From NCBI GenBank assembly GCA_018398815.1, contig CM031607.1:81816470-81880469 (forward strand): a stretch of DNA of 64,000 bases, given 5' to 3'. The notes under the pieces were generated by a model. The model ran no database searches and was not told the origin of the DNA. It was given only the letters and a program-made list of their open reading frames with translations. Of the stretch, positions 1-11,100 are shown piece after piece. Every line of letters starts with the position of its first letter. The first letter of the stretch is position 1. Source of the DNA: Conus ventricosus (lineage: Eukaryota > Mollusca > Gastropoda > Neogastropoda > Conidae). A program made the position numbers and the translations under genes.

Positions 1-3000
1 CCGCCATCTTTTCAAACAAGACAAAGCCCCGGTGGTCATCCAGGGCAGTGATGAAATAAAGGTTTTTTTCCCCCCAAAATTGGGGTTTTTGCATATCATT
101 TTAATTCTACAGGCAATAAGGCTTACTACCCCACGCTATTAAGTTTCCTTAAAAGAAAAGTAACGAATGAAAAAATTTAAGGGAAAAATGCATGACGGGG
201 CAAATTTGGGCGGGCCCTAGGGACGGGGGGAAAACATTTTTTACTGTGGCGCAGCTGCGGGCCCTTTTTGGGTTTGAGGTTCTGTCCCCCTTGCTAAGTA
301 CAAAAAAACCAGGGAAAATTTTTAAAATAAAATAAATTTTTCTTTTTCTTGTTCTTGTTTTCGTTTTTCTTGTTATCATTGGGGGGGTTGGGTTTTTTTT
401 GTTCTTGTTCTTCTTTTCTTCTTGTTCTTTTCTTCTTGGTCGTCCGGGGGTCGTTTGTGGTGTCATCGTCATTGGGCTATTTTTTCCCCTTTAAAAGCTA
501 AAAAATGATGTGTTAAACCCCATTGTTTGGGGAATGGGGGTTTGGGAAAGTACGAATAGCAAAAATTTCTACTTTCGCTGAGAGGGCTGTAGAAATCCAA
601 GTTTAAAAATCTTCGTGAAGTTCTCATGAAATATCTAAGTAAACCGGGGGGAAAATTAATCGAAATTCCATGTGAAAAAGTCGGTGGATAAACCAAGTTA
701 ATAAACTTACAAAGAAAATTAGGCAGTTTATTCAGGTGAAAATGTCCAAAAATGAAGTACACCCCAAAGGGGAAAAGGCTGGTGGGGTAGGCAAAAAAAA
801 AAAATGGAGGTGATGCATGCGATGGGGGAAAATTTGAGTAAACAGGGGGAGTGTCCGAAGAAAGTCTAGGTTTAATTTTAAAAGGTTTATTTTGGGGGAA
901 GAGCCAGGGGGGAAGTTTCAATCAAAGTATCTAGGAAAAACAGCTGAAAAAAAACGAATTTGCCATCAATGTACAGGGTCTTTCCCTTTGGGGTGCTGCC
1001 CTTCTTTAGGGAAAATAGATGCCCAAGGGAAAAATGAGTTTTAATCCTTTTTGGATTTCTATCATTTTTGTTGTTTTTGCAGAACAAATAATAGAACATG
1101 ACTTATTAAAAAAAGTCTTTTTCATTTTTTTCGGGTTTTTAAAGATGGGGTCAGCACAGCATCAAATTTAAAAACGACACCCGAGTTTTAAACCCTTTCC
1201 AAGTTGTCAGAATGATTTGGGTTTACTTCTCGTATACTTTTTTTTCTTTTTACTCAAAAACAAGGCAAAAGGGGAACGGACAATTTGGGACTGTAAATTT
1301 TTTGAAACAGCGTGGAGTCACCTATCTAGTCCAAAAACCCGGGTCTGCCAAATTTACGTGCTGTTTATGAAAAGGGTATACAACATTTCCCAAAAAATCA
1401 GACTAAGTGGGATAACTTTGGGTTTTTTCAAATTGGATTGCCTCAAAGGTTCATCATTGTGACTGTAAAATCAACAGAGTAAAAATTCCGGGGGTTTTTT
1501 TCGGTTCATGTTATCCGGACCGACGGAAAAGGTTTTTGCCTTAGTTTTTGGGGACTACTTGGACCCGCCCAAAATTTTTACGAAAATTTTGGGGGGGGGC
1601 TTCAAACTCAATCCTCCATACCCGTTTAGCCGAAGGGAGCAATATCAGGGTTTTCTAAGGGATGGGAACCAGGCTTAAACGTTTCAACTTTAGCACCTAT
1701 CTCTTATTTAACGCCGTGATTGAAAGGGAAACTAACCTTCCGAAGCAGGAGGGAGAAAATTCCCCTCTCTCTCGCGCTCCCTCTCTCTCTTCCTCCTCTC
1801 TCTCCTTCTCTCTTCCTCTCTCCTTTTTCTCTTCTGGGGGGGTGGGTGGGTTGTGTTTGTTTCGTGGTGTTTAAAATTTTATTTATATTCTTATTTATTT
1901 ATAATAATTTTTATATAATTTATATATAAAAATTTTTAAAAAGTGTGTGTGGGGTGTGGGTGTGGTGTTTTGGGGGTGTGTTGTGTGTGTGTGGGTTTTG
2001 GGGGGGGTTGGGGGTGTAACTGCCATTTTCTGCTAGGTTTTTTGAATTTGGGTTATTGAAATTTTCATTGTCAAGGTAGATAAATTTTTTTTCTCAACAT
2101 GTTTAAAAAATTTTTTCACCCCTTCCCCCTATAAGCCCAACCCGAAAAAAAAATTGGAAATTTTAGGGCTAACTCCCACAAAAAAACCCTTTTAACAAAA
2201 AAGTTTCCTTTAAAAGGGATACAGTGAAACATTTTCGAAAATGTGTAAAGGGGGGGGTAAAAACGGAATGAACATTGGCCCCAAAAAAATTTACAAACAT
2301 ATAAAACCCAAGATTTTTTGGCAAGATTTCAAGAGGGTATTTTTTTTTTTTTTTTTTTTTGTTTTTTTCTGATCTCTGCCCCAAAAACCACTTTCGATTG
2401 CTTTCAAATAACTTAAAAAAAGGGAATGAAGAGAAAATAAAAACACATCTGGATATTGGGCAAAAAAAGGCAAAAAAGGGTTTTTAAAAAGACATCTTCC
2501 ATTCAAAATAAGAAAAAATGAAACACACTCAAAGAACCCCAAATTAAAGACTGAGGAAATTTAAAAAAAAAAAAAAATATGCCTTCGGGGTATTTTTGGA
2601 AAGGATGGAAATCAATAACTTCCAAAAGGCCCAAATTTAAGGTTTAAAATCGGGTTTGCTGCACGCCCAAAAAACTTGAAGGGAAAAAATTAAATATACC
2701 ACCGGAAGAAAAAAAAAAGACATATTGGGGATACAAAAAAACACGTTTTGACCACCCTTTTGGGCTTCTTCCGGGAAGGGCAAAGAAAATACGAGACAAT
2801 GACGCCGGAAAACCCAAAAATCATGTTTTTGTTCAAATCGGGGCGCGAAAGGATGTGGAAATGCCCCCATTTCAAAATAATTTTTTTGCGCCCAGTTTTG
2901 TTAGAAAAAACGATTGTTTTTTTTTTTGGTTTTTAAATTTGGCCTGGAAAGTTGTTTATATTGCCGGGGAAGGGAAAATCAAAGAGGGTCGAAATGCCCC

Positions 3001-3730
3001 CGTGGTTTTGGTTTTTGTAGTTTGGGTTTTTGGTTTTGGGAGCACATTTTTTTTTTTTTTTTTTGGGGGGGTTTTGTTTTTTGGCCCACATCACCTTCTT
3101 TTTTCCCAAATAAAAAATGGAAAAAAAATAACAGTTTTGACGAAGAACCTTGTAAGGAAAAAAGGGCCCCATAAGCAATGTCACCCCAGACAGGCGAAAC
3201 GAAACCCCAAAAACTTTAAAAGGGGTGGGAGAAGAACCTTTTAAATCAAAGAAACTAATCATCTTAATCCCCTTGAACAAAGCGCAAACCAAGGAATATT
3301 CCTTCTAAAACCCTTGCACCTTTTTTCTGTTAAATTTGTATTGGGTTTTTGGTTTTTGTTGCTGCTGGGTGCGGCTGTTTCTGTTTTTTGTTTTTTGGTT
3401 TTTGTTTACAAGGGAGTTGTTTTTTTTTCGTCGTTTTGAAAACTTTAAGCAGCATAAAACAGCAGGAATGTAAAGGGTAAAAATGTTTGTTAAATCGCAG
3501 GATACATTTTTTGTCGCCAGCATGGGGTGGAAAAACTGTGTTTCCCCAAAAGGTTTGAACCTATGGAAATCTCTGACTTTTCTTTCCCCGCCATGTCTGC
3601 GTTGGGGGGAAGTTTTTTACACCCATCTATAGGGTTTGGGGCGACGAAAAAATTTTCTTTGAAATTTTTAAAAAAGGAGCGAACCAAAAACAACTTCTCA
3701 GAAAAATACTGGGACGGAACATTGTAAAAA
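1..3730. other. Low-accuracy consensus, no gene recognised
   Basis: The stretch is dominated by adjacent homopolymer smears (runs of A next to C, G next to T) and by short ORFs with no family resemblance on either strand. CT-rich (about 1770-1832) and GT-rich (about 1940-2010) simple sequence are the only structures I can name. Base calls look unreliable, so the absence of genes is not evidence of absence. Confidence 0.6.
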
Positions 3731-3737
3731 TTTCCCC

Positions 3738-3996
3738 GTGTCCCGCCCGTCCCGCCTATTTCGACGCATACAACCAGTCTGCAGTTTCACTTTGTCAGTG
3801 GTGCAAGAAGTCACGGAGCTCAGGGGTTCAGAATTATCTTCTCCAGGGTTTGAAGATTCCAGAAGCAGTTGGAGACAGATGGAACTGCTCAGTGCCTTCA
3901 TTTCAACAACGGTTCCAGCCATTCTCTCTTGTAATGCCAGGTGGGATTGCCTGGAAGGAGAGACGAAGAGTGGTGTCCCTATACAAATCTTGACAG
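3738..3996 (+). CDS. Possible exon upstream of the lectin exons, unrecognised
   Basis: An open frame runs to a good splice donor: the bases before and after 3996/3997 read CAG then GTAAAC. The peptide has two closely spaced cysteines near its end (a CNARWDC segment) and no family I recognise. It lies about 320 bases upstream of the lectin exon and in the same orientation, so it could be a preceding extracellular-domain exon. An opposite-strand ORF of similar length also exists. This is mainly inference from splice-site and position. Confidence 0.2.
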
Positions 3997-4313
3997 GTAA
4001 ACTGAGTTTTTTAGACTTACCATCAGTGAGGAAGTTCACATATTTCGACAAGTCGTGTAGTATCAACATACATATGAACAGAAGAGACTAGGATGAACAA
4101 AAGACAAAGTTTGATAGTTGTATATCTTTGACATTTTGCTCATGCAAGAGATACGATCTCTTTAAGAGTTTGTATTACAAACAAATAAACAAACATTTAA
4201 ACAAACAACAACAAAACTTGTTTTTCATTAGGTACACACTATCATTTTCCCCATACACCATACACTGGAATGCTATCTTGATGGTCCTTTCTTATGTGCA
4301 CAAATCTCCACAG

Positions 4314-4509
4314 GTGTGGGAGGGGACAGTGGTGGATCAGGCAACGTGTTACGAGTTTTGAACGAGACATGGTCCTGGGGTCAGGCGTCCTCTGCATGCC
4401 AAGCCAAATGTGGGGCGCTGGTCAGTCTGAACACACCTGGCGAGTGGCGGGCTGTTAAGGAGATGTTGAAGATACGGCAAGCCATGCGTTATTGGTCTTC
4501 AGACATTTG
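4314..4509 (+). CDS. C-type lectin-like domain, N-terminal exon (partial)
   Basis: The exon follows a plausible acceptor (pyrimidine-rich stretch ending CACAG at 4309-4313). In two overlapping frames it encodes the front of a C-type lectin-like domain: a first cysteine in an ATCYEF segment, then a tryptophan-rich turn, and the typical helix segment SSACQAKCGALVSLNTPGEW with the cysteine and the alanine/leucine spacing seen in this family. The two frames meet at the T run around 4357-4360, where one T is apparently missing, so either the gene is broken or the consensus has a homopolymer error. The frame stops at 4508-4510, and the next donor-like site is GTAAAG near 4529. Such domains are extracellular and bind sugars or proteins; many molluscan copies lack calcium ligands. 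The second half of the fold is encoded at 7603-7778. Confidence 0.6.
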
Positions 4510-4533
4510 AGAGCCATGTCCATATGATGTAAA

Positions 4534-4535
<2 letters not shown>

Positions 4536-4573
<38 letters not shown>

Positions 4574-4605
4574 CTCTCTCTCTCCTCTCTCTCTCTCTCT
4601 CTCCC
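4536..4605. repeat. (CT)n microsatellite
   Basis: Nearly pure CT dinucleotides with a few single-base interruptions, located just inside the lectin intron. Confidence 0.9.
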
Positions 4606-5560
4606 CGTGTTTTTTTTCCAATTTTGTCGATGCAGTGTCGTGACGAGGAATAAAAGTCCTGACCACTCAAGGGGGATAGAGTACAACAAAAGAGACATAC
4701 CTGAAAATCGACAGCAGAACTCGAAAGCTAAGTCTAGGGAAGGTGCAATGGGTAGGGGGTCGGGGTGTGGGTGGGCTTAACTTAGTCTGGAAGACAACAG
4801 AAAAGGTCCGTTTAAAACGAATTTAGTCTGGTGTGATGGCCACGGTGCCAACCATAACACAAGGTCCAGAATATCATGGAAAAATAAACGTAAATAAATG
4901 ACACCATCTCCTACCTGAACGAAAATATGCCAGATCTAGAGGAGAAAAAGAAAAAGAAAAGGAGACTTTTTTTAAACCAAACCATTCAAAAGCTGCCGCA
5001 AACCACAATAACAAAAACGAAATAAAGAAACTGGGACAACTATCAGAAGAAGACACAGCTCATATCCTCGGTCACCACCAAGAGAATTTCGATAAGGCTA
5101 TGTCCCAGACGACTAGACACAGTCATCTGCCTCAAACCTGAAAATGAGTAATGTCATCGAAGTGGCTGCTGCATACACACCATGCAAAATAGGTCGAAAA
5201 ACTTAAACTGCAATAGCAAGAAATCGGGTCAAGAGACCTGAAGTAGACAGGCCTCCCATCAAGGGAGGCAATAGAACCAGGTAAAAACATGTAATGAGTA
5301 CGCGGCAAACCGGCCGCTTGTGTCTGTGAAGTGTAAGAAGGATTAAAAAGGGAGAGAAGCCCAAAGAAAAAGGCATGACGGTAGTAAACAGATCTGGAGG
5401 ATGCAACGCACAGTTCAGGTTTAGCTTCTCATGGAACAAATCCTAAAACATGGAACCATCAGGAAAATCTACTGATCGGTTGTGGGAGCACTGTAGTAAC
5501 AACAGAACATAAGTCTTTAAACGTTCGGTCATTTGTCTTTTAGATGCATATTGGACTCAC
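4606..5560. other. Intronic sequence, nothing recognised
   Basis: Unique-looking sequence between the two lectin exons. I see no coding signal, RNA gene or repeat in it on either strand. Confidence 0.5.
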
Positions 5561-5568
5561 ATCCGCAA

Positions 5569-5676
5569 GCGCACGCGCGCATGCACGCACGCGCGCACGC
5601 ACGCACGCAGCACACACACAACACACAACACACACACACACACACACCCACACACCACACACACACCACACACACA

Positions 5677-5720
<44 letters not shown>

Positions 5721-5764
5721 CCAACGCACGCACACACACACACACACACACACAACACACACAC
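5569..5764. repeat. (CGCA)n/(CA)n compound microsatellite
   Basis: CGCA tetranucleotides flank CA dinucleotides in alternating blocks. The long His/Thr/Ala-rich and Cys/Val-rich ORFs here are artefacts of the repeat. Confidence 0.95.
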
Positions 5765-5918
5765 ATTCCGTTTTTCATTTCATGGATCTTTTTCCAAATA
5801 TAATTTGTGCTCGTTCTTCAAGTTTTAGAATCTTACAAATTCAAAAAATCGTGCTGAAATCATATCTGAAATTAAAATACTTATTCACAACCTATGTCAA
5901 GAGGTATAATAGTTAATT

Positions 5919-6475
5919 TTTTGTTGGGTTCCTTCCGATTGCTTCATATCCGGAAATGAGTGGGCTGACAGGATTGCTCGAGCAGGTGCAGACAATTCTG
6001 ACAATACGGCTACTCTTCATATTCCCTTGAGCTTACATGAAGGAAAATTCTCTCTTTACAAAGAGCCTCTTTTAAAAAAAATGAGGAATACTACAAAGAA
6101 AGTGTTTCTCCCCGAATACACAAACCCGACTCTTCTATACTTTGTTGTACGAGCTCTCGAGCAAGTAATCTTTTAAAAAGGGCTTCCTCAGTAAATCCAG
6201 TAAACCGTAATACAAACATAGGATTATATCCAAGACACAGTAAACAACTTGTCTCCTTATTATTTTGGTTAGAAATAAATGCATTCAGAACAAAATATAT
6301 CAAGAATATTCGATGTGCTTGCGGCGCCCTTGATAATTGTACAACAACACACGTTCTATACTTTTGCCCCTACTTTGATTCCGATTTGTCAGAATTTAGA
6401 AAGGATGCTTCAAAGTGCATATTCCAGGATACCATGTCTCTCTTAATTTTTTTTAACGAATTCTTATGTTAAGCC
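5919..6475 (+). pseudogene. LINE ORF2 fragment: RNase H end plus C-terminal zinc knuckle
   Basis: From 5919 the plus strand encodes a WVPSDCFISGNEWAD segment, the signature of the RNase H domain C-terminal loop in non-LTR retrotransposons (usual form W-V-P-S-H-C-G-I-x-G-N-E-x-A-D). After frame changes, 6316-6372 encodes CACG...C...H...C, the cysteine/histidine knuckle found near the end of LINE ORF2 proteins. An RNase H before the knuckle points to an I/Jockey/R1/RTE-like lineage rather than L1. Only the last part of ORF2 is present, so this is a 5'-truncated copy, normal for target-primed insertion. It sits in the intron of the lectin gene in the same orientation, and its end at about 6475-6600 is followed by a T run and a CA array. 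Confidence 0.65.
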
Positions 6476-6599
6476 CAGTTGGCTCAATCCTGTAATTGCA
6501 GTTTCATGATCTTATTTTGTACAGTTGTTTGTTTTTACTTTTGATGTCTTTTTTTTTTTTTTTTTAACATTTAATTCTTACTTAGAGCTTTTCCTCATC

Positions 6600-6748
6600 A
6601 CACATACACGCACACACGCACACGCACGCACGCGGGCGCGCACTCACGTACGCACGCTGCACGCACACACGTACGCACGCTGCACGCACACACTCAAACA
6701 CACACCCACCCACACCCACCCACACCCCCACGCACACACACACACCCA

Positions 6749-6799
<51 letters not shown>

Positions 6800-6826
6800 A
6801 CACACACACTCAAAACACACCTTGTC
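6600..6826. repeat. (CA)n/(CGCA)n microsatellite
   Basis: CA dinucleotides with CGCA, GTACGCACGCTG and CACCC variants. It lies directly after the LINE fragment. Confidence 0.9.
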
Positions 6827-6865
6827 TAATATCAAAATTTAGTGAAAAGACGTAAATTGAAGAAC

Positions 6866-6891
6866 AACAACAAACAACAACAACAACAACA

Positions 6892-6974
<83 letters not shown>

Positions 6975-7008
6975 GCACGCACGCAAGCACGCACGCACAC
7001 ACACACAC

Positions 7009-7041
<33 letters not shown>

Positions 7042-7139
7042 CACACACCACACACACACACACACACCACACCCCGCCAGCACGCACGCACGCACGCACC
7101 CCCACGCCGCACAACAGCCACAACCACCACACACACACG

Positions 7140-7190
<51 letters not shown>

Positions 7191-7202
7191 CACAACACAT
7201 CA

Positions 7203-7242
<40 letters not shown>

Positions 7243-7252
7243 ACGCGCGCCA
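6866..7252. repeat. (CAA)n then (CA)n/(CGCA)n microsatellite
   Basis: A short CAA tract starts at about 6866. It is followed by some 350 bases of CA with CGCA blocks at about 6970-7000 and 7080-7100. Confidence 0.95.
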
Positions 7253-7602
7253 CTTACACAGAGTGATCAGAAACAAGGATGTATTTGTTTATATTACAAT
7301 TTCTGATTTTGTTATCTTACTTATGACTTAAATGATCCCAAGTTTCATTCACGATTTGTATATAATTGAGAGGTTACTTGTCATTTGTTTTTGCATTTAT
7401 TATTACTTTTGATCGTTAAATGTCAGTACAACAAATTAAATTGAAAGTTAAAATTTTTCAGCAGTCTAGAATCAGAACACACATTTGCCATTATCTCAAC
7501 AAAAACACCGTGTGATTTGATCTAAACCTGTTTCATTTCATGTTTTATCAGTTGAGCCTAACTGAAGGATTTTAATGCTATAACGGATAATTATGTCAAC
7601 AG

Positions 7603-7778
7603 GTACACTGATCAATTAAAGTGGCAAGACGGAAGCAAAGCATTCCAGAGACCGATGGTTATGCAGATTGGGAAGTCTACCCCATTGCTGTTTCTTTCTA
7701 CAACTGTATCGCCTCCGGCGTCTGGTTTGCACAGTGTCTCATGCAAGTGGTGCACTGTGTGATTAGATCCAGTAAAAG
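7603..7778 (+). CDS. C-type lectin-like domain, C-terminal exon (partial)
   Basis: The exon is bounded by a clear acceptor (TCAACAG ending at 7602) and donor (AAAAG before GTAAGC at 7779). It first encodes LKWQDGSKAF, matching the W-x-D-G-S segment of C-type lectin-like domains. In another frame it then encodes TDGYADWE, and further on CIASGVWFAQC...HCVIR, matching the conserved C...G-x-W...C...H-x-V ending. The first and second parts are offset by two bases near 7655. The last two conserved cysteines are present. Together with 4314-4509 it forms one lectin fold split by an intron of about 3.1 kb. The frame break could be a real disabling mutation or an indel in the consensus. Confidence 0.55.
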
Positions 7779-7856
7779 GTAAGCTTTCGAAAGACTCCTT
7801 TGACGTTAAAAGTGAAGTTCAGAATCTTTGTACTATCATTTAAAGGAAACTCATCG

Positions 7857-8093
7857 GGTATGGTAGATGCAGAGGCCAAGGTTCCGATTCCCATCACAGC
7901 TACTTATCCAAGATTTTCCCCCGATTCCCAAACGGGTCTGCCTAAGCTGAGTTTGCTACGGTTAGGCGACATGCTTGGGAAAGCCACAAATTCTGTTTCA
8001 TCCGCTGATGGATGCGTCCCTGATGTGTGCTCAGATTTCCCGACCAGCACTGCAGAGTTCTCTCTCGGGCCTGTAGATGCTACGATATGTTAA
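7857..8093 (+). CDS. Possible downstream open exon, unrecognised
   Basis: An open frame of about 80 codons follows the second lectin exon and ends at a TAA at 8091-8093. It contains three cysteines near the end and no family I know. Position and strand suggest it could be a terminal exon, but I see no convincing acceptor. Confidence 0.15.
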   Translation, partial: GMVDAEAKVPIPITATYPRFSPDSQTGLPKLSLLRLGDMLGKATNSVSSADGCVPDVCSDFPTSTAEFSLGPVDATIC

Positions 8094-8401
8094 GAAAGTA
8101 GATATTGATGCGACCTCTATCTCAGAACAAAACTGAAATTCCATAATCATCATCATCTCATCCTCATCAATCGGGAGAGAAAACCTTAAGTCCTGCAACC
8201 CCTTATAAGCTGCTGTCCCGATCAGTGCGGATTACCTTCTAGTCTATGCCCTTGATGAATCTGCTGAGGTCGTCGGTACCGGGTGGTTCCATGGGGACCA
8301 CAGCTGGATGGGTGTGGTAGTGCCCTCGAGAGAGGCGGACGCTCGTATGCTTGAAGCTGCAACTAAGAAAAGACGTCAGTGAGGGGCTTCAAAGATGGGT
8401 G

Positions 8402-8501
8402 NNNNNNNNNNNNNNNNNNNNNNNNNNNNNNNNNNNNNNNNNNNNNNNNNNNNNNNNNNNNNNNNNNNNNNNNNNNNNNNNNNNNNNNNNNNNNNNNNNN
8501 N
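8402..8501. other. Scaffold gap of exactly 100 N
   Basis: Exactly 100 undetermined bases, the usual placeholder for a join of unknown length. The true distance and orientation across it are not given by the sequence. Confidence 0.99.
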
Positions 8502-8548
8502 CTCATCTTGATGTACGTCAGCAACTGTTCTACATTTAGAAATGTGCA

Positions 8549-8744
<196 letters not shown>

Positions 8745-8923
8745 AACTCCTATTAGACTGAAATAGAGAAAGATATCAATGAGCTGGATCGAGTTAATGA
8801 TTACTTTGATCTTTTAATTACCACCAGAAAGTGTACATCCATGACATGAAAGAAATAATATTTATCGTGTATTGATGTATATTTCCGAAAGAGCAGCAAA
8901 CATTACCTGAATATGAACAGAAA

Positions 8924-9038
8924 CAGTCCAGAACGATATATTACACAAATCCTCTGCCATCATAGTAATGACTTGGTAGAAATTTGGACTAAATCTTTAC
9001 CAAGTCATTATTATGATGACAGAGGATTTGTTGGACTG
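8924..9038. repeat. Foldback hairpin with 33-bp near-perfect arms
   Basis: The arm at 8946-8978 is the reverse complement of 8998-9030 with about two mismatches and a loop of 19 bases. An outer pair, CAGTCCA at 8924-8930 and TGGACTG at 9032-9038, extends the stem after an asymmetric internal loop. The loop itself contains another TTTGGACT. It could be a foldback/MITE-like insertion or an expressed hairpin precursor. Length and loop size are larger than a typical metazoan microRNA precursor, but I cannot exclude one. Confidence 0.7.
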
Positions 9039-9221
9039 TGCTTGTGTTTCCCCCACCATCAGATTGTTCGTCTTTGTATTTGTCTGACTTTATTCAAGTT
9101 TAAAAGGCTGTGCCAGTCTTGAATAAATGTTACTCTCTGTTCGGTTTTCTTATGGGAGCAAAAGTTGCCCTACTTATGTACTGTTTATTGTCTCCTATCA
9201 AACCTCAACAAATGACAGCTA

Positions 9222-9382
<161 letters not shown>

Positions 9383-9599
9383 ATGGACGGATGGGTGAGT
9401 CGGTTGGTGGGTGTGACCACAATTAATGTGCGTATGAAATACGTAAAAAACTCTCCCTCTCTGTGTGATGCAACTGAAGTTTGAAAACTACAACATTATG
9501 ATTTGGGAGTCTACTTTGCTTTATTTATTTTGCTTTATTATCCTTTGGTAGAATTATCTGTTTTTTTGTTTATCGATTTATCTATGTATTCATCTTTTA

Positions 9600-11100
9600 A
9601 GGCCAAATTTTTATAAAACAATATAATAATAATAAAAATAAAAATAATAATTTTTAATAATGGGGGATCTTTGGTTACCCATTATATTATTTTTTATTAT
9701 CGTTATTTTATTTTTTCATTATTTTTTTTGATTTTTATCATCATCTTTTCCCAATTTTTTGTTGTTTTGTCGTCGGGGTTAATTTTGAATTTTTGTCGTC
9801 TACAAAAACCCCACTTTTGGTCAGTTTCGTTTTCCCCCCAAAAAACCACCACACACACCCCCACACACACACCACACACACACACACACACAAACACACA
9901 CACCACACACACACACACACCCAACCCACACAACACACACACACAACACAACACACATGCACACACACACCCAACCCCACAAAAAAAAACAAAACAAAAA
10001 AACCAAAAAAAAAACCCCCCAAAACAACAAAAAAAACAACAAAAAAAACAACCAAAAAAAAAAAACAAAAAAAAAAAAAGGGAAAACAAAAACCCCCCAA
10101 AAAAAAAACAGCATTTTTTGGGGAAAAGAATTATTCTCTCTCTCTTTTCTCTCTTCTCTTCTTTCTTTTCTCTCTCTCTCTCTCTCTCTCTCTCCCCTCT
10201 CTCTCTACTCTCTCCCCTCTCTCTCTCTCCCCATGGTCATAAGGTATGAGGCACCTGGCGGGGGCTGCCAAAAGCGGGGGTTTCTACGGGAAATTCTGGT
10301 TTTTTGGTTTCCGTCGTTTCGGCCGAGCGGGATAAACCCCTTTAGTGTTTTACGTCCCCCCAACTCGACGTAAACTTCCAGCCATGCTCTGACGGTACTC
10401 GTTGAAAAACCCAAAATTTTCCTTATGTCCTTGGATTCTGAGAGAGAGGAGAGAGAGAGAGAAAAGAGAGAGGAGAGAGAAGAGAGGGGGAAAGAGGAAA
10501 AGTGGGGGGAAAAGGGGAGAGAGGAGAGGATTGAGAAAAGAGAGGGAGAGAGGAGGATTAGTTTCAGTTTAAATTTTTCAGATTAAAGAGGGGTTTACTG
10601 ACGTAAGCATTTGTCATTTAACAATTAGTTGTTACATTATTCTTTGTCGGACAATAAGGACTCAAAACTTTTAATTTAAAAGCAAACACAGAAACATAAA
10701 AAAACATTTTTACAAAAGAATAACTAAAAAAACGCGCCCGCGCGCACACACACACACTCCCCAAAACCAAATGCGCGGGGCTTTGGCACGCGCAGAAAAC
10801 AGCCCCAATCTCTTCTCTCTTTTTTTTCTTCTCTCTCTCTCTCTCTCTTCTCTCTCCCTCTCTCTCTCTTTTCTCTCTCCTCTCTCTCTTCCTCTCTCAC
10901 ACAACAAAAACACCACACCCACACACACACACACAAAACACACACCCACACCCACACACCCCACACACTTTGCAAACCGCCGAAAAAAGGTATGCAGGCC
11001 ACACAGAAAAAGATATTAAATTTACGGGGCCCATCAGCCCAGGTAGAATAAAGGGGAAAAAGCAATTTAACTTACGAAATTTGACCCCAAATTCTTTTTT
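9600..11100. repeat. Low-accuracy stretch with CA, A-rich, CT and GA simple repeats
   Basis: Interrupted CA lies at about 9845-9975, an A/C homopolymer zone at 9976-10110, CT at 10130-10232, GA-rich DNA at 10440-10560, and CT then CA at 10810-10975. No coding signal is recognisable. The consensus turns noisy near 9600. Confidence 0.7.

Noticed and set aside
5529..7306. Long open frames of His/Thr or Cys/Val repeats
   Set aside because: They are translations of CA and CGCA microsatellites in every frame, with no flanking coding signal. The same applies to the arrays at 8.5, 9.3, 9.9, 17.7, 19.7, 41.3, 44, 45.6 and 47 kb.
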